Part shown: one piece after another, positions 21,001-28,175 of the stretch
How positions within the stretch are numbered: position 1 is the first letter of the stretch
How the letters are laid out: the number at the start of each line of letters is the position of its first letter
IMG/VR virus record: IMGVR_UViG_3300028678_000171
Location: 1-29,842 of that record
Origin: a virus
DNA: 29,842 nucleotides
Strand: one strand, 5' to 3'
Program-made: the position numbers and the translations under genes
Notes under the pieces: model-generated
Database searches by the model: none
Told to the model about the DNA's origin: nothing
Seen by the model: the letters and a program-made list of their open reading frames with translations, nothing else

Positions 21001-21030
21001 CTCCCGATAAACATCGGGATAAATGTCGGG
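21001..21030. repeat. CCCGAT hairpin spacer
   Basis: CCCGAT at 21003-21008 pairs with ATCGGG at 21013-21018 (loop AAAC), and a further GTCGGG follows at 21025-21030. It lies between the endolysin and holin-like genes. Confidence 0.5.
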
Positions 21031-21049
21031 TAATTAAATTAGTAAAGTT

Positions 21050-21265
21050 ATGAAACAGCTTATTGACCGTTGGAAAGCAGAATCGCCTGCATTTTTTATT
21101 CAGTTGAAAAAACTGGCTTTTAAAGTCGGTGGTTCTTCAGCGGCTGTATTGGTCGCCAATTCGTCCATGGGTTTGAATTTAAACACTGTTTTATTGACTT
21201 GTTTAGGATATGTGGTTGCTGCATGTGTAGCAATTGCCGGTACCGCACAACTTACAAAGGAATAG
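21050..21265 (+). CDS. Holin-like small membrane protein
   Basis: 71 residues. After a basic amphipathic N-terminus (MKQLIDRWKAE...KKLAFK) there is a small-residue hydrophobic stretch (SSAAVLVANSSMG) and a strong transmembrane helix (VLLTCLGYVVAACVAIAG), ending in a short polar tail. Size, topology and its place between endolysin and spanin-like genes fit a holin. No known holin family is recognised with certainty. The next gene starts 1 base after its stop. Confidence 0.65.
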   Translation: MKQLIDRWKAESPAFFIQLKKLAFKVGGSSAAVLVANSSMGLNLNTVLLTCLGYVVAACVAIAGTAQLTKE

Positions 21266-21266
21266 T

Positions 21267-21590
21267 ATGAACGTTTTAACTATCCTGACACCGTATGTTT
21301 TGTCTATTCTGTCCGTCATTGTCGGATGGTTTATAGGTAAACGAAAAAGGAACAATGATTTTATAAGCGAATTACAAGCTTCAATTGATCTTTTAAGTGA
21401 GAAGTATACCGAAACACTCAAAGAATTGATATCGGTAAAGAAGCAAAATGCAGAATTGATGATTAATCAAAATTCGATGGCGCTTGACATGAAAGAATTG
21501 AGAACTGAAAATGCCGGTTTGAAAAGGGAAATAGAAGACCTTACGACTAAACTTCAAGATGTGAAAATTATAACACGGCAAGCAAAGTGA
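21267..21590 (+). CDS. Membrane-anchored coiled-coil protein (Rz-like)
   Basis: The ATG at 21267 gives 107 residues. One N-terminal transmembrane helix (VLSILSVIVGWFIG) is followed by KRKR and then by a long coiled coil to the C-terminus. This is the layout of inner-membrane spanins (Rz). Because the next gene has both a lipobox and a C-terminal membrane helix, it could be a complete spanin alone, so this protein may be a regulator or a second spanin-type component. It is near-contiguous with the holin-like gene. Confidence 0.6.
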   Translation: MNVLTILTPYVLSILSVIVGWFIGKRKRNNDFISELQASIDLLSEKYTETLKELISVKKQNAELMINQNSMALDMKELRTENAGLKREIEDLTTKLQDVKIITRQAK

Positions 21591-21591
21591 C

Positions 21592-21627
21592 GGGGGACAA
21601 TTAAGACAATCGGGACAATCGGAAGAT
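21592..21627. repeat. GACAATT-type spacer repeat, copy E2
   Basis: GGGGGACAATTAAG followed by ACAATCGGG and ACAATCGG units, similar in style to 18116-18167. Confidence 0.5.
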
Positions 21628-21646
21628 TGGTACAATTAAATTTTAA

Positions 21647-22183
21647 ATGATGAAAAGACTAATTATAATCACTCTTATTGCTGTTTTGGCATTCGGTTGC
21701 AGAACTACTAAATCGGTGTTTAAAGAGCATTTAAAAACGGATTTGACAATACACGTTGATTCTACTGCTTCGTTGAGTGTAACTCAGCATGCTGTTATTG
21801 ATTCGAATGTTGTTGATCATTCTATTTTGACCGACAACAGTACGGAAGTGATTACTCAGATAAACTATGCTCTTCCAGATTCGACAGGTAAACAAGTTGT
21901 CTTATCAAAAATTGTAACGGAGCGTACCCGCGGACTGGCTTCACAAAAGAACGTGAATACAACTGTAAATACTACGAATACGACAGATAATAAGCAGCAT
22001 GTAACACTTGGTAAAGAATCCAAGCAAATAACAGAATCAAAAGTAAAAACAACAACTAAAACCAGCTGGTCAATACCGTGGTGGGTTTATTTAATTTCAG
22101 CCGCAGGTATCTGTTTCCTTATTTTTCGATTTGACTTACTTACGAAAATTTATTCGCTGATTAAACGACTTTTAAAAATTTGA
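21647..22183 (+). CDS. Putative unimolecular spanin (lipoprotein with C-terminal membrane anchor)
   Basis: 178 residues. N-terminal lipoprotein signal MMKRLIIITLIAVLAFGC with lipobox cysteine C18; a periplasmic beta/Thr-rich region (NVNTTVNTTNTTDNKQHV); and a C-terminal transmembrane helix (WWVYLISAAGICFLIFRF, ~146-164) with a basic cytoplasmic tail. An outer-membrane lipid anchor plus an inner-membrane helix in one chain is the defining layout of u-spanins such as T1 gp11, which fuse the two membranes at the end of lysis. Its position after endolysin and holin-like genes agrees. The protein family is not recognised by sequence. Confidence 0.7.
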   Translation: MMKRLIIITLIAVLAFGCRTTKSVFKEHLKTDLTIHVDSTASLSVTQHAVIDSNVVDHSILTDNSTEVITQINYALPDSTGKQVVLSKIVTERTRGLASQKNVNTTVNTTNTTDNKQHVTLGKESKQITESKVKTTTKTSWSIPWWVYLISAAGICFLIFRFDLLTKIYSLIKRLLKI

Positions 22184-22189
22184 TTATTA

Positions 22190-22213
22190 AGACAACGCAT
22201 GCGTTGTCTCTAC
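22190..22213. repeat. GACAACGCA palindrome, copy C2
   Basis: A perfect 10-bp inverted repeat without spacer (22190-22199 and 22200-22209), then CTAC. It shares the right border TTGTCTCTAC with copy C1. Lies just after the spanin stop. Confidence 0.65.
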
Positions 22214-22256
22214 AAATCAACAAACAAATAAATCAACAAAACAAACAAACAAAATT

Positions 22257-22766
22257 ATGGCAGAAAGAGTATTAACAACGCTACGTGTGGCTAAAATTGA
22301 ATTTGCGCCACCAATTGCTACCGCTGACGGCATTGCTTCCGCTGTGTGGGCAGAACAACCATTGACACTTCGTGATGATGCTGTGGAAATTGTAGAAGGT
22401 GATCCTACAGCTGTGGAAACCTATTCACATGAAAATGATTCTCCGGAAGATTATCAATTGACCGGAGTAGGTTTGACTGCTCAGGGTTCATTTATCAATG
22501 CCACATTTGTACAAATGGCAGCTATTATGGGCGGAATTGTAACGGGTACCGGAGATGCAAAAATGTACGAACATTCTTCGACGAAAACTATGCTTCACAC
22601 AGCAATTCGCTACACACTTAAAAATGGTGGTTACTTTATTATCCCAAATGCTAAAGGAAGTGTTCAGTTGAATGCTAATGTTGGTAAGGATGGTAAGATG
22701 AAACACCCATTCAAATTCCGTGTATTGGCTCAACCAGATTGGGATGCTGATTTCATTATTATGTAA
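22257..22766 (+). CDS. Major tail tube protein candidate
   Basis: 169 residues of mostly beta character (TLRVAKIEFAPP at the start, then VGLTAQGSFI, and a C-terminal PFKFRVLAQPDWDADFIIM). Small all-beta proteins at the head of the tail module, followed by an assembly chaperone and the tape measure, are tail tube proteins in long-tailed phages. No sheath gene follows, so the tail is probably non-contractile. Called from size, composition and order. Confidence 0.65.
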   Translation: MAERVLTTLRVAKIEFAPPIATADGIASAVWAEQPLTLRDDAVEIVEGDPTAVETYSHENDSPEDYQLTGVGLTAQGSFINATFVQMAAIMGGIVTGTGDAKMYEHSSTKTMLHTAIRYTLKNGGYFIIPNAKGSVQLNANVGKDGKMKHPFKFRVLAQPDWDADFIIM

Positions 22767-22768
22767 TC

Positions 22769-23221
22769 ATGGAAATTGATAAACGATTAGCAGCCGCTAA
22801 TTTGTTACTAGAACGGGGCGTGCGGTTTAATATAACGGATGCCCCGTTTTATTTTCGGTTTATCGGACTGAAAACTATTATAATTCGTCCTCTTTATCCT
22901 GGTACCATTATGGAACTATCGCGGGTAATACTAGAGGATGGACTGGAAAAAATAGATTCGGAAAAAGCTGTTGAAAAGATGGAATCTGTTTGCCGGGTAA
23001 TAGCAATAGCTATGCTGAATGACCGAAATAAAATTAAGCGCACGGAAAGACTTACACACACCCTGATGGATAAAGTGCCACTGGCAACATTGATACGCAT
23101 ATTTCTGCATATCGCAGACATTAACGGTGTGATGGATTTTACACTTATTACCAGCTACTTCAGCGGTCTGATGAATCAGATGATGACGGTGAAGAATCTG
23201 GGTCAGATAGAGGGGAGTTAA
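22769..23221 (+). CDS. Tail assembly chaperone, upstream frame
   Basis: 150 residues, helical, 2 bases after the tail tube stop. Position between tail tube and tape measure, mainly helical content and a following short frame in the -1 phase are what is expected of the lambda G/GT-type chaperone pair. The frame ends ...ATA GAG GGG AGT TAA at 23219-23221; a GGGG run directly before the stop could serve as slip site. I do not recognise the family by motif. Confidence 0.6.
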   Translation: MEIDKRLAAANLLLERGVRFNITDAPFYFRFIGLKTIIIRPLYPGTIMELSRVILEDGLEKIDSEKAVEKMESVCRVIAIAMLNDRNKIKRTERLTHTLMDKVPLATLIRIFLHIADINGVMDFTLITSYFSGLMNQMMTVKNLGQIEGS

Positions 23222-23229
23222 CAGGCTAC

Positions 23230-23433
23230 ATGGATGGTCTCCATAGCCCCTTTGGAATATTAGGACAATTGAAAGAAAAACGCGGACTTACACACGAACA
23301 AATTATGTGGAGTCAGCCCTGGGCGATGCTCCTATTGGAGATGGCCGACGAACCACGCTACATGAAAGGAAGACGTCCAGCACCGGTGGTGGACAATGCA
23401 GATGATTTGAGAAAAGTATTGGGAAAAAGATAA
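23230..23433 (+). CDS. Tail assembly chaperone, downstream frame (possible -1 frameshift product)
   Basis: 67 residues from the ATG at 23230, but the same frame is open back to 23125, overlapping the upstream gene by 97 bases in the -1 phase. The overlap segment reads as an acidic linker (DESDDDGEESGSDRGE), which looks like coding sequence. It may therefore be made as a C-terminal extension of the 22769 product by ribosomal frameshift, by re-initiation at 23230, or both. The segment MWSQPWAMLLLEMADEPRYMKG is the most conserved-looking part. Confidence 0.6.
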   Translation: MDGLHSPFGILGQLKEKRGLTHEQIMWSQPWAMLLLEMADEPRYMKGRRPAPVVDNADDLRKVLGKR

Positions 23434-23468
23434 CCCCTCCGCTACGCTCGTCCCCTTGGTAAGGGGAC
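23434..23468 (+). repeat. CCCCTCCGC-type palindrome, copy A5
   Basis: Begins directly after the TAA stop of the chaperone frame: CCCCTCCGCTACGCTCG then CCCCTTGGTAAGGGG. Confidence 0.8.
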
Positions 23469-23470
23469 AA

Positions 23471-23502
23471 TATTACACGAATTAAAACTAATTACACGAA
23501 TT
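23471..23502. repeat. ACGAATTA-type spacer, copy D3
   Basis: Units TTACACGAATTA, AAACTAATTACACGAATTA immediately before the tape-measure ATG. Confidence 0.6.
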
Positions 23503-26500
23503 ATGGAACCTGTAGAAATTGACATACAAATGAAGCAAAATGTCACCGAGGAAAGCAAAAAAGCTACCGACGGGATTAATGACATAAGTGCGGCCACAGA
23601 CAAAACGAATGCGGCTATGGGTAGTATTGTTAATTCAGGTAAGCAAGCCGTGGCAGCGGCTAAAGAAGCCGTACAGGAGCAGGTGAATGTAGTTAAGCAA
23701 ATTGAAGCGGACATAAAAAATATTGAAAGTCAACTAGGAAAGGCCGCTCCCGGTAATGCTAAGAGTGCGATGGTTCAGGAGTTGAATTCTGCTAAGCAGG
23801 CATTAGCTGAAGAAAAGGCAGCACTTGGGGAATATTCAGCTAAAGTAGATGAGGCTGCCAGTTCGAACGTCAGACTCCGTACACAAGTGATGAATGCCAA
23901 GCAAACACTTGATGAAATGGCACAGGCCGGATTGCGTGGCACTGATGCTTATAAAGCTCAACAAACTGCATTAGGAGATTTAACTGCCCGTATGAATGCA
24001 GCCAATAAGCAAGCAAAAGTATTGGGAGACCCACAAGGTGGATTGCATGCAGTTACACAAACGGTAACCGGACTGTCGGGGGCATTCACAGCCTCGGTGG
24101 GTGTTATGTCGTTGTTTGCCGGAAAAAATGAAGACCTCCAGCGCATACAAATGCGATTACAGGCTGTAATGGCCATCACCATTGGACTAACACAAACAGC
24201 AGAGATGCTGAATAAAAACAGCTATTTCACGCTAAAAATTCTTATACCTGCTAAGGAAATGCTAGCGGCTGCTGAATTGAAAGTAGCAGGTGCAATGGGA
24301 ATTTCTACAGTTTCCGCTCAAATACTGATGGGTACATTGACCCTTGGTTTGACGGCAGCTATTGCCGGGGCTATTTATGTATTCAATAAGCTAAGTGATG
24401 CATCGGCTGAAAATGCTAAGAAAATGAACTTGGCTAATGATTTACGAAAGGAAGCCAATAAAGATGCATCGGCCGAGATGTCTAAGATAAAGGTTTTACA
24501 AGCTGTAGTGGAAAGTGAGACGGCTAGTTATGAAGAAAAAAGTAAAGCAATTAAGAAGCTAAAAGATACAGTTCCCGGCTATATTGCTCAATTAGACTCT
24601 ACAGGTAGATTGGTTCGTGAAAATACGAAGGCAATTGATGATTATGTAGTGGCTTTGAACAAAAAAGCAATGGCAGAGGCTGCACAAAAAGAGTTGGAGA
24701 AAGTTTTCAATCAGCAACTTGATATTGAACTTGAAAAACAAAAACTTCAAACAGAACGGGCTAAATGGGTAGTGAAAAAAGATACTCGAACAGAACGTGC
24801 CGGACAAATTTCTCCGGGTATGATTCAAAAGACGGAAGCAGATGTAGCTCCTACTATGATATCAAAAATTGACAGTCAGATTAAAGAATTGGATGATAAG
24901 AAAAATAAATTACAATCTACAGTTAATAGTATTGATAAAATAATAGGGGATAATGCTGCCGGATTATTTATGGACGATAAGGCTCCTAAGGTAAAAAAAG
25001 AAAAGGCTACCAAAGAGCAATATAATGCTGCTGAAGAACTTCAAAAACTATTGCTTGATATCAACGATAAGACCTCAACCCTGCTGATAAAACAACAAGA
25101 AGATGGCTTGCAAAAACGTCTGGATGAAATAGATCACGAAAAAGAAGCTGAAGTACGAAAAATAACTGAAAAGGAAACAGCTATAATCGAAGCATATAAC
25201 CGGAATCACCGTACAGATAAAGGTTTTAAACCTTTGTCGACGAAACCGGAAGATTTGCAGAGTTCTTTAAAATCTGTTGATCCGACAGATACTAAGGCTA
25301 TCAATCAGGCAATGCTTGATTTAGATAAATCTTACCAGTCGAAACGAATAGAAGCAACCGAACAATGGGGACAAAAGATGTTGGACCTTGCCGGGGAACT
25401 TGCTGATAAACGAGTGAAAATTGAAGATGAATGGAATAAAAAGATTAATCAAATAGATACACAGGCTCAGTTTTTAGACTCTAAGGCATCCACCGAAACT
25501 GATCCAGCATTAAAGAAAAAATATGAAGACCAGGCCGCCTATTTGCGTGCCGGAGAGGAAGCCGATAAGACCGAAAGGAATAAACGTGTAAGTGAGGTTA
25601 CACTCAGCTATATTAAAGAAACTGAAGCTTACAAGCTTGCTACCGATCAGCAATTAAACTTAGGTAAGAAACTGAATGATGATCTGGTAAAACAAATAAA
25701 AGAACGTGTAAATGCAGAGGTTGAAGCTGGTAAGTTGACTAAAGATGACGCCAATAAAATACTGGAAGCTGTAGATAAATCGCAAGCAAAAAAGGTGAGT
25801 GGTTCGCTCAGTGATCTGATCGACTCCTATTCTAAATTACAGAAAGCTAAAGAGTCACTTTCTACAGCTCAAAAGAACGGTGATGCTGATGGTGTAATTA
25901 AGGCAACACAAGATGTAAATAATTATACAAAAGCTGTTGAGACCAGTTTCCAGAAGGTTCAGAAAGCATTTTCGCAAGCAAGTTTCTTTGCTAATGAAGC
26001 TGTGGGATTGCTCAATGCTATATCAACAAAGGATGGTGATGCAGCCAGTTCGGCCGCTAAAAGTATAACTGCTGTTATGAATATTGCCTCATCAACGATG
26101 CAAGGATATGAACAGGGTGGACCAATCGGCGCTGTAGCTGCATTTGCTACCTCTACACTGACACAGATATTCAGTGCCGAGAAAGTACATCGGGAAGCAT
26201 TGGAAGCGCTGGCTAAAGCTAAACTGGCAACACAAAAAGAATACAACGATTTGCTTATGAAGCAAAACGACTTGCTTAAAGCCGCTGAAGGTATTTTTGG
26301 TACTGATTCCTATGCTCAGGCTAATGTATATGCCAATCAGATGGCTAGCTATAGCACTGCAAAACAAAATGCCGTAGCTGGATTATCGACAGCTACCGTG
26401 CAAACAGGTAGTCATAAAACAGGGTTGTTTGGATGGGGAGGTGAAAAAGCCGATTATTCCAATTTATTGAGTCAATATCCGCAGCTTATTGATGCTCAGG

Positions 26501-27267
26501 GAAACCTGAATCAAGAATTAGCACAATCTATATTGGATAATCAGAAATTGGATGATACCAGTAAAGCTGCTTTGCAATCGGCATTGGATTATACAAAAGA
26601 TTATGAAGATGCCCTTTCTAATCTTCAAAGTTATCTGAATAGTATTTTCGGGTCACTGGGTAAAGACCTTATGACTTCTATTGTAGATAATCTGAATGAT
26701 TCGAAGGCTGCTATTGATGAATTCAAAGACTATGTGGGTGATGCAATAAAAACAATGATATCGGACATCGCAAAATCTATATTCTTTACCGATCAGCTGA
26801 ATGCTTTACAGTCGAAAATAACAGATATTTATACGGATACTACTCTAACCGCAAAACAAAAAGAGGCTGATATTAATGCAACGATGAGCAATTTTGTAAA
26901 CGGATTAGACGTGACAGGAGCGCAGAAATTTATTACAGATGCTTACTCGGCTTGGCAAGCGGCAACCGGTCAGGATTTGACGGCTAGTACTACCCGAACC
27001 GGAACAACAAAGGGTATTGCTACAGCTTCACAAGATTCAATTGATGAATTGAGTGGTGGTGTATATGCATTACGTACCAGTGTGGCCGATATTCGGAATT
27101 TTGCAAAAATACAAGCTGATTCCGCTAAGGAACAACTTGCCATAAACCAGACAATGACTGATCAACTTTCTCAATTGATTGACAATACATCTTATTGTAA
27201 ATTACTGGATAATATCAATAAAAAGTTTGATGATTTGGTGTTGAAAGGGATAAAGATATATACGTAG
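23503..27267 (+). CDS. Tail tape measure protein
   Basis: 1254 residues, the longest gene in the window and in the canonical position after the chaperone. It is rich in Ala, Lys, Gln and Asp/Glu, with long coiled coils (residues ~45-170 and ~310-680) and small hydrophobic stretches, the clearest being LTLGLTAAIAGAIYVF near 278-294. The C-terminal region (residues ~770-1254) is helical with hydrophobic Ala-rich blocks. By the usual ~0.15 nm per residue rule the tail would be near 190 nm; this is inference. No lytic or peptidase domain is recognised. Confidence 0.88.
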   Translation: MEPVEIDIQMKQNVTEESKKATDGINDISAATDKTNAAMGSIVNSGKQAVAAAKEAVQEQVNVVKQIEADIKNIESQLGKAAPGNAKSAMVQELNSAKQALAEEKAALGEYSAKVDEAASSNVRLRTQVMNAKQTLDEMAQAGLRGTDAYKAQQTALGDLTARMNAANKQAKVLGDPQGGLHAVTQTVTGLSGAFTASVGVMSLFAGKNEDLQRIQMRLQAVMAITIGLTQTAEMLNKNSYFTLKILIPAKEMLAAAELKVAGAMGISTVSAQILMGTLTLGLTAAIAGAIYVFNKLSDASAENAKKMNLANDLRKEANKDASAEMSKIKVLQAVVESETASYEEKSKAIKKLKDTVPGYIAQLDSTGRLVRENTKAIDDYVVALNKKAMAEAAQKELEKVFNQQLDIELEKQKLQTERAKWVVKKDTRTERAGQISPGMIQKTEADVAPTMISKIDSQIKELDDKKNKLQSTVNSIDKIIGDNAAGLFMDDKAPKVKKEKATKEQYNAAEELQKLLLDINDKTSTLLIKQQEDGLQKRLDEIDHEKEAEVRKITEKETAIIEAYNRNHRTDKGFKPLSTKPEDLQSSLKSVDPTDTKAINQAMLDLDKSYQSKRIEATEQWGQKMLDLAGELADKRVKIEDEWNKKINQIDTQAQFLDSKASTETDPALKKKYEDQAAYLRAGEEADKTERNKRVSEVTLSYIKETEAYKLATDQQLNLGKKLNDDLVKQIKERVNAEVEAGKLTKDDANKILEAVDKSQAKKVSGSLSDLIDSYSKLQKAKESLSTAQKNGDADGVIKATQDVNNYTKAVETSFQKVQKAFSQASFFANEAVGLLNAISTKDGDAASSAAKSITAVMNIASSTMQGYEQGGPIGAVAAFATSTLTQIFSAEKVHREALEALAKAKLATQKEYNDLLMKQNDLLKAAEGIFGTDSYAQANVYANQMASYSTAKQNAVAGLSTATVQTGSHKTGLFGWGGEKADYSNLLSQYPQLIDAQGNLNQELAQSILDNQKLDDTSKAALQSALDYTKDYEDALSNLQSYLNSIFGSLGKDLMTSIVDNLNDSKAAIDEFKDYVGDAIKTMISDIAKSIFFTDQLNALQSKITDIYTDTTLTAKQKEADINATMSNFVNGLDVTGAQKFITDAYSAWQAATGQDLTASTTRTGTTKGIATASQDSIDELSGGVYALRTSVADIRNFAKIQADSAKEQLAINQTMTDQLSQLIDNTSYCKLLDNINKKFDDLVLKGIKIYT

Positions 27268-27299
27268 TTGGTAGTCGTAAGTGGGTAGTAGGTAGTAAA
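27268..27299. repeat. GTAGTAGG-type tandem spacer
   Basis: Units TTGGTAGTCGTAAG, TGGGTAGTAGG, TAGTAAAG between the tape measure and distal tail genes. Confidence 0.5.
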
Positions 27300-27314
27300 G
27301 AAAGGAAAAAATAA

Positions 27315-28175
27315 ATGGCTGGAAGTTGTATAATAAATAATATTGATATATCCACATTAGGGATGTTTGTTCTCAAAGGTGGCGATTCTGATCTGCTTAC
27401 TTTCCCCGATCGGAAAGAGCCAAAAAATAATGATTGGTTTGAATATGATGGTTTGGATGTCGATTTGTCTGAAATCTATTTTAATGCTAAAAAAGTAACG
27501 ATTAAATGCTATTTAAATGCTGCTACAACGCATGATTTTTTGACAAACTTGAATGCATTTAAAGCATTGATTACGTCTTCTGAAAATAAGTCTATTTATT
27601 TACGTGAGTTCAATAAGACATTTTTGCTTCGTTATGTTTCTTGTCAGCAATTCACTTTTAAAGGCGGTTTGATTAAAACGCCACCTAAGTCGGCAGAGAT
27701 AGATGTTCAATTTTCGGATGATACGCCACTGCTTATGTTTGACAGAACCATAACAGCTCCGATATCGACGAAAATAATGCCTACGTATGTATATTTAAAT
27801 GATATTGAGTTGAAAAATTTCGGTGTTATTGTAAAAAATATATATGATTCAGCATTGCAGTTTTCTGATTCAAAAGAAGGTCTTATAATCACTCAGGAAC
27901 GGAATAGCGGACAGGTTGTTTATCCAAGTTCAAAACTGAAATCGAAAAAGATAACAATTGAATGTGCCATGTTGGCAGACACACGGGATGAGTTTTATAC
28001 TAACTATTATGCATTGTTTAATCAGCTAACCATATTACAGGCTTTACAGCTTCGGTTGGCAGATGGAACTACACGGAATTGCTATTATTCAAGTATGACA
28101 AATTTTTCAAAGATTAAACCCTTTTCAAGCGGTATACACATTCAATTCACTCTCAATTTAGTTGATATATTATGA
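27315..28175 (+). CDS. Distal tail protein with duplicated domain
   Basis: 286 residues, directly after the tape measure. The protein consists of two similar halves: INNIDISTLGMFVLKG...KKVTIKCYLNAATTHDFLTNLNAF (about 7-85) and LNDIELKNFGVIVKNI...KKITIECAMLADTRDEFYTNYYAL (about 156-240). Each looks like a Dit-type beta domain. Such proteins form the ring joining tail tube to tip. The last 4 bases (ATGA) overlap the next gene. The function is assigned from position and domain pattern. Confidence 0.7.
   Translation: MAGSCIINNIDISTLGMFVLKGGDSDLLTFPDRKEPKNNDWFEYDGLDVDLSEIYFNAKKVTIKCYLNAATTHDFLTNLNAFKALITSSENKSIYLREFNKTFLLRYVSCQQFTFKGGLIKTPPKSAEIDVQFSDDTPLLMFDRTITAPISTKIMPTYVYLNDIELKNFGVIVKNIYDSALQFSDSKEGLIITQERNSGQVVYPSSKLKSKKITIECAMLADTRDEFYTNYYALFNQLTILQALQLRLADGTTRNCYYSSMTNFSKIKPFSSGIHIQFTLNLVDIL

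Noticed and set aside
9950-23468. CRISPR array
   Set aside because: The repeats are few, far apart, partly inside genes and have no regular spacers.
23434-23468. Palindrome A5 as an intrinsic terminator between chaperone and tape measure
   Set aside because: The stem lacks a following T-run, and the tail genes should be co-transcribed here.
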